This document shows positions 16,470 to 24,173 of a DNA stretch of 37,186 bases, in pieces. Origin of the DNA: Pseudomonas fulva. GTDB lineage: Bacteria; Pseudomonadota; Gammaproteobacteria; Pseudomonadales; Pseudomonadaceae. Each line of letters begins with the position of its first letter. Within the stretch, counting starts at the first letter, position 1. The stretch covers positions 1 to 37,186 of the forward strand of contig NZ_JADNYP010000023.1 in assembly GCF_015680705.1 (NCBI RefSeq). Direction: 5' to 3'. The notes under the pieces were generated by a model. That model had not been told where the DNA came from and made no database searches. It was given only the letters and a program-made list of their open reading frames with translations. The translations under genes were made by a program, and so were the position numbers.

Positions 16470-17242
16470 GGCTGCACCTGCGGCTCGATATGCAAAGTGT
16501 CAGCCATTGCGGCGACGATTTCCTGAAGATGCTCAGGCAGCGGACGCATGCCCGCCCCGGCGATCTCCAGCTGTCGGTGGGCAGGGTTGGCGGTCAGGCG
16601 TACATTGACCTGGCGTACCAGTTGCGATTGCTGCCCATGGATACTCAGCACGGGCTTGTCGAAGCGGTCGAGGATCTGCGCGAGGTCCAACCCCCTGAGC
16701 ATGTCGAAGCCTTCGCTCAAGCGGCGCATCCTTCGAGGGTCGGCCCCGCATTCGATTCGCGCTGGCAACGAAGGTGCCGCAGTACCCGCCGGCTGCACCC
16801 GATACGCCAACAGATGCAAGGCCTCTGTCATCTTGCCGGCACGGGCGAGCCTGGCCATTTCGCCCAGCCGCTGTTCGAGCAGGGCGTCAGCGCGGGTGGG
16901 TGCCGATATCAGCAGGACATTATCGACCTGTCGGGCCAATGGCATACCGAGCAGCGCCTGCGCCAAGCTCCCGCCCAAGGCGTTTCCAGCCAGCAGGCTG
17001 ATCGGCCCGAGCGCCTGCAAATGCGACGACCAACGATGGGCATAGGTAGCTAGCGAACAGCTGTCTTCATCGAGCAGCGAAAGCGTATCGAAGATCCGCA
17101 CGCGATAGTCGCAGCCAACCAGATGATCGGTGAGCGGTGCGAAGAACGCGCCCTCGTCCCATTCAGGCATCACCGGAGACATGACCACCGCAAGGTGCGA
17201 GCCGTTACCGAAAGTTCTGCTGATAGGCACAGGGGCATTCAC
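16466..17242 (-). CDS. Alpha/beta-hydrolase-fold protein lacking nucleophile and catalytic His
   Basis: The 258-residue product has the alpha/beta-hydrolase layout: a strand leading to the nucleophile elbow at LLAGNALGGSLAQALL (residues 83-98), a helical cap, then the DKPVLSIHG strand and a C-terminal GAGMRPLPEH segment. The expected G-x-S-x-G is G-N-A88-L-G, and the expected GAGH is GAGM, so both serine and histidine are replaced. It is therefore probably not a classical esterase; it could be a lyase, scaffold or cofactor-independent enzyme. GTG 17242 overlaps the upstream stop (GTGA), gives a family-length protein and was preferred to CTG or later ATG codons. Confidence 0.75.
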   Translation of the reverse strand: MNAPVPISRTFGNGSHLAVVMSPVMPEWDEGAFFAPLTDHLVGCDYRVRIFDTLSLLDEDSCSLATYAHRWSSHLQALGPISLLAGNALGGSLAQALLGMPLARQVDNVLLISAPTRADALLEQRLGEMARLARAGKMTEALHLLAYRVQPAGTAAPSLPARIECGADPRRMRRLSEGFDMLRGLDLAQILDRFDKPVLSIHGQQSQLVRQVNVRLTANPAHRQLEIAGAGMRPLPEHLQEIVAAMADTLHIEPQVQP

Positions 17243-18234
17243 AGACCTATCTCTCCATCGAGCCGAGTGGATAGCTGCAGGTGCTGGAGGCGCTCCACGG
17301 TTTGCTCGACCAGCGAATGCACCAGTTGCCCGGCGGGACGTATGTCGTTGACCAGGTCCAGCACCTCTCCGGCCCATATCACCCGTTGCTCGAGGTCATC
17401 CTCCCGCACGGCGCGGGCGAAGGCTTCGCCAACGGCGGCCGGCGCCTGCCGCAGAGCCTCGTCGCGACCCAGCCAGCGCGCGGAGAACTGGTTGGCGAGC
17501 GCCCGGCCGCTGTAGGATGCCGGCCAGTCGATGCCGCGCACCAGGTCGAAGATGCGCGTGCGGATCGTTTGCGCGGTCGCGCTTTCGATCAGCTTGCGCT
17601 TGTAGGCAGCGCTCGGTAGCGCTTCTTCGGTGGCCAGCATGCGCGTGCCAAGCATGGCGCCATCGGCGCCCAGCGCCAGTGCCGCAGCCAGGCCCCGGCC
17701 GTCGGCGATCCCGCCGGCGGCGATCAACGGATAGTCGGCCGGCACCAGATCGCGCACCACTGGCAGCAACGCCATCAGCCCGCGCTCGAGGCTGTGCCCT
17801 CCGGCTTCGGCGCCTTGCACGATCAGGGCATCGGCTCCAGCATCCAGGGCCTGGCGTGCCTGGTCGGGCTCATGGACCTGCACGATGGCCTTGGCGCCCC
17901 GTTCATGGATGAGCGGGATGAACGGCCGCGGATCGCCGAACGAAAGCGCGATCACATCGGGGTGGTAGCTCAAGGCCAGCTCCAGCACACGCATCTGCTT
18001 GACGACCGTGAACATCACCAGGCCCACGCCCCAGGGTTCACGCACGTCGCGCATGGCTGGCAATTGCGCCTGCATCCAGGCTTCGTCGCCATAGCTGGCC
18101 CCCACCAGTCCCAGCCCGCCAGCGTTGGAAACCGCTGCCGCCAGGCGCGCCCCGGAAGCGCCACCCATGGGCGCGAGCACCACCGGATGGCGCAGCTTGA
18201 AGGCGCGCGTCAAGGTTGTCTGCAATGCACTCAT
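17239..18234 (-). CDS. Nitronate monooxygenase (class II-like, FMN)
   Basis: Nitronate monooxygenases use FMN and O2 to convert alkyl nitronates (for example propionate-3-nitronate) to carbonyl compounds and nitrite. This 331-residue TIM barrel shows HPVVLAPMGGASGARLAAAVSNAGGLG at the N terminus, the catalytic-His motif QGAEAGGHSLERG (H147), and the phosphate-binding LIAAGGIADGRGLAAALALGADGAMLGTRM. Family membership is clear; nitronates as the true substrate are not certain, since many relatives are annotated only by homology. ATG 18234 is chosen; a TTG at 18243 overlapping the previous stop is an alternative. It is coupled to the next gene by a GTGA overlap. Confidence 0.88.
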   Translation of the reverse strand: MSALQTTLTRAFKLRHPVVLAPMGGASGARLAAAVSNAGGLGLVGASYGDEAWMQAQLPAMRDVREPWGVGLVMFTVVKQMRVLELALSYHPDVIALSFGDPRPFIPLIHERGAKAIVQVHEPDQARQALDAGADALIVQGAEAGGHSLERGLMALLPVVRDLVPADYPLIAAGGIADGRGLAAALALGADGAMLGTRMLATEEALPSAAYKRKLIESATAQTIRTRIFDLVRGIDWPASYSGRALANQFSARWLGRDEALRQAPAAVGEAFARAVREDDLEQRVIWAGEVLDLVNDIRPAGQLVHSLVEQTVERLQHLQLSTRLDGEIGL

Positions 18235-18239
18235 GTCGG

Positions 18240-18626
18240 TCAACCCCGTTCCAGGGGCAATGCCCCATTGGTGGTCAGCACGGGAGCGGCGGGGATGAAA
18301 TGCTCGACCGTGTACAGGTGATATTCCCAGCTGCCGTATTGCTTCAAGCCGTTGTAGCGACCAAGGAACTCAGGGTCCTGGAACAGCGACTCGAACTCCG
18401 CCCTGCTGCTCCATTGCGCCTGGTTGATGACGGTCTTGCCATCACTGCTCTTGAACAGACGGCTCCACCTGAAGGACGGATAGGTACGCGCGACGTAGCT
18501 GACGGTATCCCAAAGGACTTCAAGCGCCTTGTCCTGCTGGCCGTCATGCACATGTACGACATTGACGAGAAAGATGGCGTCTTTTTCATCGGCGCCTGGC
18601 ACATCGAAGGGAGGAAGCTTGCTCAT
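18240..18626 (-). CDS. ABM-domain small protein (putative quinol/cofactor-free monooxygenase)
   Basis: This 128-residue protein reads as a single ferredoxin-like antibiotic-biosynthesis-monooxygenase domain: a beta strand (DAIFLVNVVHVHDG), a helix (QDKALEVLWDTVSYV), then W-S-x-L-F-K-S-S-D-G-K-T-V-I-N-Q-A-Q-W-S-S and the helix AEFESLFQDPEF. The strand-helix-W/F-rich strand order and the QxxWxS pattern are typical. ABM proteins may oxygenate aromatic substrates without cofactors or act as detoxifying dimers. It lies between a luciferase-like monooxygenase and a nitronate monooxygenase, so a role in the same oxidative sequence is likely. Confidence 0.7.
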   Translation of the reverse strand: MSKLPPFDVPGADEKDAIFLVNVVHVHDGQQDKALEVLWDTVSYVARTYPSFRWSRLFKSSDGKTVINQAQWSSRAEFESLFQDPEFLGRYNGLKQYGSWEYHLYTVEHFIPAAPVLTTNGALPLERG

Positions 18627-18666
18627 CTCATGCTCCTGGGCATTGACGTGGAAGATGGGCCGAGAC

Positions 18667-19836
18667 TCACAGGGATACCTCGTGGGACAAGGCAGCGGTG
18701 GCCGGCCGGCGTTGGCCGGATTGCTCCATCAAGGGCAGGACCTCGGCGACGAACCGCTGCAACCCGCTGCGGTAATCGAGCCAGGTCAGGTTCAGCCCAT
18801 CGACGCCGAGCTGCGACCAGCGCTGCATCTGCTCGACGATCATCGGCGCGGTACCGACCAGCGGTACGCCGGCGAAGCCGGCCTTGAAGTGGAAACGAAA
18901 GCGCTCGGCATCGCTCTGGTCCTTGAACATGCCGCTCTGGATGCCGATTTCCTGGGTGACATTGTCCAACGCGGCGTCATCGCCGTGCTGGTTGACGTAG
19001 TAGTCCAGTTTCCTGCGTGCCTCGGCCAGGCTGTCTTCCTGCACGACGTAGGCATACACCCAGACCTGAATCCGACGGCCGAACTCCAGGCGTGCCTGAT
19101 CACGGTAGGCACGTATCTGGGCGCGAATGACGTCGTCGTCGTCCTCGTGCTTGAGGATCAGGTAGGCGGCATCGCAGTGCTGCGTGCAGAAACGTCGCCC
19201 GCGCGCAGAGCCGCCGGCGTTCATCAGGAACGGTCGATTGAGCGGCTTGGGTGCCGAGAAGGCTTGATCGATGGTGAAGAACCGGCCCTTGTAATCGAAG
19301 TAGCCCGGGTCTTCCCACGCCAGGCGAGCGATGGCCAGCCATTCGTCGGCGTGGTCGTAGCGCTGGTCATGCTCGCGCTGTCGACCCTCGAACATGGCCA
19401 TCTCGCGGCCGAACCAGCCACAGATCATGTTAAGACCGAAGCGTCCGCCGCTGATATGGTCGATCGTGGCGGCCTGCTTGGCGGCGAACAGCGGGTGCAC
19501 GGTGGACAAGTGCGAGGTGGCGAACACGGCGATCTGCTCGGTGACCGAAGCCAGCCCGGCTGCCCAGGTGTAGGTTTCGAAGGACACGCCCATCGGATTG
19601 CTCTGGCCTCCCCAGCCACGCCAGCGTCCGACCGGTAACAGCAGTTCCAGCCCTGCGCGGTCGGCCATCTGGGCGATTTCCAGGTTGAGGTTCCAGTTGG
19701 CCGCCTGGTGCCGCTCCGGGGCGCTCGTCAGGGTGCAGCCGCCTTCGATGTTGAAGCCGAAGACACCTAGCTTGATCCGATTGGTACTGCTACGTACAGG
19801 GTTGGGCTTGCGAATCACGGGGGCCAGCACGGTCAT
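18667..19836 (-). CDS. Luciferase-like (LLM class) FMN-dependent monooxygenase
   Basis: The 389-residue protein is an FMNH2-dependent bacterial-luciferase-fold enzyme. It shows KLGVFGFNIEGGCTLTSAP, then AGLELLLPVGRWRGWGG, TEQIAVFATSHLSTVHPLFAAKQAATIDHISGGRFGLNMICGW, and the KPLNRPFLMNAGGS phosphate-binding region. This arrangement is shared with RutA pyrimidine oxygenase, dimethyl-sulfone monooxygenase SfnG and alkanesulfonate monooxygenase relatives. These split C-N, C-S or C-C bonds through flavin-N5 or C4a peroxides. No flavin reductase gene is in the operon, so reduced FMN must come from elsewhere. AAAAGGAAA lies before the start, 15 bp after the RraA-like gene. Confidence 0.88.
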   Translation of the reverse strand: MTVLAPVIRKPNPVRSSTNRIKLGVFGFNIEGGCTLTSAPERHQAANWNLNLEIAQMADRAGLELLLPVGRWRGWGGQSNPMGVSFETYTWAAGLASVTEQIAVFATSHLSTVHPLFAAKQAATIDHISGGRFGLNMICGWFGREMAMFEGRQREHDQRYDHADEWLAIARLAWEDPGYFDYKGRFFTIDQAFSAPKPLNRPFLMNAGGSARGRRFCTQHCDAAYLILKHEDDDDVIRAQIRAYRDQARLEFGRRIQVWVYAYVVQEDSLAEARRKLDYYVNQHGDDAALDNVTQEIGIQSGMFKDQSDAERFRFHFKAGFAGVPLVGTAPMIVEQMQRWSQLGVDGLNLTWLDYRSGLQRFVAEVLPLMEQSGQRRPATAALSHEVSL

Positions 19837-19851
19837 GGCGGTTTCCTTTTC

Positions 19852-20550
19852 TCAAGCAGGGGTGCGCTTGTTCTCGGCGGTCAGCCAGGGTTGGTCGTAG
19901 CGGTGGAGCGCGCGGGCTCGCTCGAGCGACAGGCCTTGGGCGATGCTGGCAATGATGTCGCGCTCGGTGCGTTCCACTGCCTGGGCACGACGTACCACTT
20001 CTTCGGCATGCTGGCGCGGTATGACCAGGCATCCGCTGCTGTCGCAGGCCACCAGGTCGCCGGGGGCGATCCTGACCCCATCGATATCCAGAGGAATCTG
20101 GGTGGCCTTGAGCTGCGCGCGATTCTTCGCCGACTTCATGTAGCGAGCCCGACTAAACAGCGGATAGCCAAGCCGTTGCAAGGTATCGATGTCACGGGCC
20201 GCGCCATCGATGACCGTGCCGCGAATGTTCCGGCGCACGGCCACCTGGGTCAGGATGTCGCCCCAGGTGGTGCAGTCGCAGCGGCCGGGGTTGCTCGACA
20301 CGATCACGGCATCGGCCGGTACCGCATCGATGTAGTTGGCTGCGTTGCGAAACCCCGTGCCCTGCTCGACCGGTTCGTACAGCACGGTGAAGGCGAAGCC
20401 GCAGCAGCGGGTGCCAGGCACCTGCTGGGCGATCCCGGCCAAGCCGCCGTCCAGGCTGAGACTGTCCATGGCGTCGGAGAGCGCCGCGGTGTCCAGGCGT
20501 TCGCAGGCGAGCAGCAAGGCGCGTTCGTCCATCGAGAAAGGGGCAATCAT
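19852..20550 (-). CDS. RraA-like aldolase/oxaloacetate decarboxylase family protein
   Basis: This 232-residue protein belongs to the RraA/HMG-aldolase superfamily (4-hydroxy-4-methyl-2-oxoglutarate aldolases). It has AALSDAMDSL (23-32), a P-GTRCCGFAFT segment, GDILTQVAV (97-105) and VIDGAARDIDTL, with the conserved DG-x2-RD ligands D115, R119 and D120. Such enzymes perform Mg-dependent retro-aldol or decarboxylation of 4-hydroxy-2-oxo acids or oxaloacetate. The open frame extends 17 residues upstream; the ATG at 20550 overlaps the upstream stop by four bases (ATGA) and gives the usual N terminus. It probably acts on a product of the preceding dehydrogenase. Confidence 0.82.
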   Translation of the reverse strand: MIAPFSMDERALLLACERLDTAALSDAMDSLSLDGGLAGIAQQVPGTRCCGFAFTVLYEPVEQGTGFRNAANYIDAVPADAVIVSSNPGRCDCTTWGDILTQVAVRRNIRGTVIDGAARDIDTLQRLGYPLFSRARYMKSAKNRAQLKATQIPLDIDGVRIAPGDLVACDSSGCLVIPRQHAEEVVRRAQAVERTERDIIASIAQGLSLERARALHRYDQPWLTAENKRTPA

Positions 20551-21707
20551 GCTGGAACTCCCGAGGTGGCAGGGGCGACGGAAGATTGCGCACGTGCGCA
20601 AAGGGACTGGCTGAGTTCGATGATGCGCCCGGCCACTTCACGGGTGCCGGCTCGCCCACCGAGGTCATAGGTGCGCAGATCGCTGCGCATCACCTGTTTC
20701 ACCGCTGCTCGTATGGCTTGGGCAGCATGCCCATGGCCAAGGTGGTCGAGCATCAGCGCCGTGCTCAGGAACATCGCCGACGGATTGGCCTTGTCGAAGC
20801 CGGCGTAGGTCGGCGCACTGCCATGCACCGGCTCGAAATAGGCGGTGCCTTCACCAAAATTGGCGCTCGGCGCGAGGCCGAGACCGCCCATGAGCCCGGC
20901 ACCGAGGTCCGAGAGAATGTCACCGAACATGTTTTCGGCCACGATCACGCCAAAACGCTCCGGTCGGCGGACCATCCACATGGCGACCGCGTCGACGTTC
21001 TCGATGCAGGCATGTATCTGTGGGTAGTCGGCGGCGGTTTCCTCCAGGATCTGGCGCACGAAGGCACCGCTGTGGCGCAGCACGTTCGGCTTGTCGGCCA
21101 GGGTCAGGCGATCGAAGCCATTGGCCACGGCATGTTCGAAGGCGAAGCGCAGCAGCCGGGCAACACCATGCCGGGTCTGCAGCCGCAGCGTGACTGCGGC
21201 ATCCTCGCGGCCGGTGCGGGTCCAGGCCGCGCCATGGCGCTCGCGTTGTTCGAGCAACGGCTCGACCGCCTCTGGCACATGGGCGAAGTCCAACCCGGCG
21301 TACAGCCCCTCGGTATTCTCGCGGATGACGGTGAAGCGAAAGCGCTCATCCAGAATGTCGTCGATGGGCCTGACATTGGCGAACAGTCCCAGCCGTTGCC
21401 GCAGCTGGATGACTGGCGACAGATAGTGCCGCGACACCGAGCGCAGATGCACCGGCAGCTCGGCCTGGGCCTCGTGCAGGGGCTTGCTGGTGATGGCGCC
21501 GAGCAGCGTGGCATCGCTCTGGCCGATCGCTTGCCAGGTCGCGGCCGGTACGCTGTCGCCCTCGCCTCGCCAGCACGCCCAGCCGATTTCGCCCAAGCGC
21601 AGCTCGATGGGCAGCGCCAGGGCCTGGAACACCGGCAGCACGGCCTCGGTCACCTCGATGCCAATCCCATCGCCAGGCAATACGCAGACACGCTGCAGGC
21701 CGCTCAT
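20547..21707 (-). CDS. Isopropylmalate/tartrate dehydrogenase-family beta-decarboxylating dehydrogenase
   Basis: The 386-residue enzyme belongs to the isocitrate/isopropylmalate/tartrate dehydrogenase family, which oxidises 2-hydroxy acids with NAD(P)+ and usually decarboxylates. It contains LPGDGIG (10-16), LRQRLGLFANVRP, VIRENTEGLYAG (127-138), a Lys in TLADKPNVL and the metal aspartates of VDAVAMW and NMFGDILSD, then FEPVHGSAP. The 386 residues exceed the roughly 360 of LeuB, with an extra region after YAGLDFAHVPE, so the substrate probably differs. It is translationally coupled to genes on both sides (four-base overlaps), and is probably downstream of the DRE-TIM aldolase step. Confidence 0.88.
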   Translation of the reverse strand: MSGLQRVCVLPGDGIGIEVTEAVLPVFQALALPIELRLGEIGWACWRGEGDSVPAATWQAIGQSDATLLGAITSKPLHEAQAELPVHLRSVSRHYLSPVIQLRQRLGLFANVRPIDDILDERFRFTVIRENTEGLYAGLDFAHVPEAVEPLLEQRERHGAAWTRTGREDAAVTLRLQTRHGVARLLRFAFEHAVANGFDRLTLADKPNVLRHSGAFVRQILEETAADYPQIHACIENVDAVAMWMVRRPERFGVIVAENMFGDILSDLGAGLMGGLGLAPSANFGEGTAYFEPVHGSAPTYAGFDKANPSAMFLSTALMLDHLGHGHAAQAIRAAVKQVMRSDLRTYDLGGRAGTREVAGRIIELSQSLCARAQSSVAPATSGVPA

Positions 21708-22729
21708 GCCCAGCCACCTTGGGCAAGCCGCGGCGCTTCGATGCCATGGCCAAGACTGGGACCAGACGTACAGCGACGCTCCTGCCGTTGTTCATGCAAG
21801 ACCCGCATGGCATGGAACTCCGAAGCAGCCAGGCCGTTGGCGACGAGACCGCGCGCCTGCGCCTGGGTGTCGAAAGACAGGTCATAGGTGGCGGTGAGCA
21901 CGTCCAGCAGCGAGGCGGGCAAATGGCTGAGCGGTACCTGCTCGGCTGTGTGTTGGGACAGGTTCAGCAGCTCGACCAGGTCGTAGGCAGTGCGCAAGCC
22001 GGCTCGCTGCAGATACGCGACGAACATGCCCAGGTGCAGGTTGCCGGCGCCCTTGCCCATGCCGCAGATCGATGTGTCGATATACTCGGCCCCTGCCTCG
22101 ACGGCAGCGATGGCGTTGGCCAAGGCCAGGGATAGGTTGTTGTGGGCATGGAACCCCAGCGGTATCAGTACCCGGCGGGATATGCGGCCAATTAGCCGGT
22201 CCACGTCGGCAGGGATCATGCTGCCATTGGAATCGGCGAAGGTCAGGATATCGGCGCCGGCGTTCTCGGCGCGCAGACACATGTCGGAGATGATGGCCGG
22301 TTGCAGCTGCGTGACATGGGTGATGTTGGCACTGACTTGCAGGCGATGCGCCTTGGCCCGGGCCATGCACGCGAGCCCTTGCTCCAGGCGCGAGGGGCGA
22401 AGGCACACACGCACCATCTCCACACCGGCGTCATGGAGCATGACAAGGTCTTCATCGCTGACATGCTGCGGGTGGACCATCACGACCAGGCCGATACGAT
22501 CGGCAGCAGCGTCTCGCAGCAGGTGAAGATAACGGGCATCGACCTTTGCCGTCATGCCGAAGGCTGGATCGTCCTGATACGGCCCCTTGCAGTAGCCGAC
22601 TTCGCAGTATTCGATACCTGCACTGGCAAGTTGGGAAATCGCGCTCTGGGCATACGCTTCGGAGAACTGGAAGTTATTGCGATAACCGCCGTCGCGCAGT
22701 GTTACATCCACGACCTTGATTCGATTCAT
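21704..22729 (-). CDS. DRE-TIM metallolyase, HMGL/DmpG-like aldolase or acyltransferase
   Basis: This 341-residue TIM-barrel protein carries DVTLRDGGYRNN (8-19) and GFHAHNNLSLALAN (192-205; H194, H196 metal ligands), the hallmarks of the HMG-CoA lyase / isopropylmalate synthase / 4-hydroxy-2-oxovalerate aldolase superfamily. The TLRDGGY sequence is closest to the 'aldolase catalytic domain' proteins with D-x-TLRDGGY. It should form or break a C-C bond next to a 2-oxo acid. The open frame extends upstream, but ATG 22729 has GGAAGGA at good spacing and gives the family start. It is the first gene of the operon; the next gene overlaps it by four bases. Confidence 0.85.
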   Translation of the reverse strand: MNRIKVVDVTLRDGGYRNNFQFSEAYAQSAISQLASAGIEYCEVGYCKGPYQDDPAFGMTAKVDARYLHLLRDAAADRIGLVVMVHPQHVSDEDLVMLHDAGVEMVRVCLRPSRLEQGLACMARAKAHRLQVSANITHVTQLQPAIISDMCLRAENAGADILTFADSNGSMIPADVDRLIGRISRRVLIPLGFHAHNNLSLALANAIAAVEAGAEYIDTSICGMGKGAGNLHLGMFVAYLQRAGLRTAYDLVELLNLSQHTAEQVPLSHLPASLLDVLTATYDLSFDTQAQARGLVANGLAASEFHAMRVLHEQRQERRCTSGPSLGHGIEAPRLAQGGWA

Positions 22730-22822
22730 TTTTTCAATCCTTCCCCGTGGCACACGAAACGACGCACGGGCATTCGAGGATGCCTGCCTCATTCGAAACG
22801 TGATCGCTAATCCGGCAAGTTG

Positions 22823-22841
22823 ATCAACGTCGGACGTTGAT
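22823..22841. promoter_or_regulatory. Perfect palindrome upstream of the eight-gene operon
   Basis: ATCAACGTC-G-GACGTTGAT is a perfect 9-1-9 dyad about 95-110 bp before the start of the first operon gene. It overlaps a second palindrome, GTTGATCAAC (22819-22828), and the GTTGA half-site recurs at 22850. The cluster fits binding of a LysR- or GntR-type regulator, of which a LysR gene lies immediately upstream. Regulation is inferred. Confidence 0.5.
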
Positions 22842-22930
22842 TTGCAAAAGTTGAAACCTGACGAGAGTTCTAGTTCTGCATGACACCGGGTTCATGGTGC
22901 GGTGCACGGCGGGTCGAGTAAACTGCCATT

Positions 22931-22946
22931 ACAACGATATCGCTGT
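22931..22946. promoter_or_regulatory. Near-perfect palindrome in the same promoter region
   Basis: ACAACGAT-ATCGCTGT is a 16-bp palindrome with one mismatch, closer to the end of the LysR gene than to the operon. It may be a second binding site of the same regulator. Evidence is the symmetry only. Confidence 0.3.
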
Positions 22947-23005
22947 TAAAAAATTCACATCTTTCCTGGCCTGTTTCCTGCTTGAACCGATGTGTCTCAA
23001 CTAAG

Positions 23006-23914
23006 CTACACAACTGTTTCACAATTGAAGCAACTAGCGACGAACTTTACGAGTTGCCGAACCACAGGTACATGCCGGATGTCCTGATGCACGGTCAGCC
23101 AGAGATCACTGCTCAGGCGCGTCTGTTCCAAGGCCACGCGCTCGAGCGCGTAGTTGCGTCGGTCAGCGATGCAGCAAGGCAGCAAGGCGATGCCGACCCC
23201 CGCTTGTGCGGCCGCGGCCAGCACGTCCAAGGAGCTGGCGCGGAGCACGACCGGACGATCCTGGGCTACGTGGCTCAGCCATTCCTGCGCCAGACCGTCT
23301 TCATGTTCGTCATAGGCGAGGAACTCGTAGTCTCGCGCCTGGCGATCGAGCAGATAGCCTAGGGAGGCGAAAAAGCCGAACTCCCGTACAGCGATCTTGC
23401 GTGCCACCAGCTCGCTTTCGGTCGGCCGTCCCCAACGCAAGGCAACGTCGGCTTCGCGCTTGACCAGGCTGGCTACCTGGGTCTCGGCGCGAAGGCGCAA
23501 GTTCAGCAAAGGGTACTGCCTGCGCAGGCCGTCGAGTTTCGGCGCGATCACGTGTGTCGCCAGCGAAGGAGGTACGCTGAGGGTGATGGTCGTCAGTTGC
23601 TCGGTCTGGATCCCGTAGGCAGCGTGGCTGATCGCGCAGGCTTGCGCCTGCATGTGCTGGCCCAGCCCGGCGATGCGCTCACCACTGGTTGTGAGTTCGT
23701 ACTTGCGGCTGCGCCGGTCGACCAGACGCACGTTCAGCGACTGCTCGAGCGCGGCGATGCGCCTGGCGACGGTCGCATGCTCCACCTGCAGCGAACGGGC
23801 GGCTCCGGCCAGCGACTGGTATTGGCAGAAAGTCAGGAAGAAACGCAGGTCTTCCCAGCAGAACGAAGCATTGGCCTCGTCGAGTCGAGCGGGCGATACG
23901 TGGCACATGTCCAT
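23006..23914 (-). CDS. LysR-family transcriptional regulator
   Basis: The 302-residue product has an N-terminal winged helix (WEDLRFFLTFCQ, then LAGAARSLQVEHATVARRIAALEQSL) and a substrate-binding co-inducer domain, with DVALRWGRP and ASSLDVLAAAAQAGVGIALLP segments typical of LysR regulators. The open frame extends 19 residues further upstream, but AGGAGC before ATG 23914 supports that start. It lies directly upstream of, and on the same strand as, the eight-gene operon, with a 276-bp palindrome-bearing gap in between. It is the leading candidate for the regulator of that operon; a neighbouring divergent LysR gene could also contribute. Confidence 0.85.
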   Translation of the reverse strand: MDMCHVSPARLDEANASFCWEDLRFFLTFCQYQSLAGAARSLQVEHATVARRIAALEQSLNVRLVDRRSRKYELTTSGERIAGLGQHMQAQACAISHAAYGIQTEQLTTITLSVPPSLATHVIAPKLDGLRRQYPLLNLRLRAETQVASLVKREADVALRWGRPTESELVARKIAVREFGFFASLGYLLDRQARDYEFLAYDEHEDGLAQEWLSHVAQDRPVVLRASSLDVLAAAAQAGVGIALLPCCIADRRNYALERVALEQTRLSSDLWLTVHQDIRHVPVVRQLVKFVASCFNCETVV

Positions 23915-24173
23915 CCCGAAACGCTCCTTGGTACTAGCCGAACAACGGATTGAAACACCGACACGCGCCACCCTTGGCGACGCTCAGGTGGCAAGCCAGC
24001 GTCCAGGTCGCTCGCTGCCAAAGGGCAAACCGATACCAAGCGAGGATTTTCTCGCGGCGGGCAAGTCCTTACGATGGATCTGGTTGGATCCTATATTTCA
24101 AAACTGCACGGAAAAAGCGGCCGTCATTCCGAACATTCAGGATCGATCTGTCCGCAATGAAAGGTGGCAACCA

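Noticed and set aside
20547..22729. A phosphonate (fosfomycin-like) biosynthetic cluster
   Set aside because: The aldolase and isopropylmalate-dehydrogenase pair recalls such clusters, but there is no PEP mutase or other phosphonate gene.
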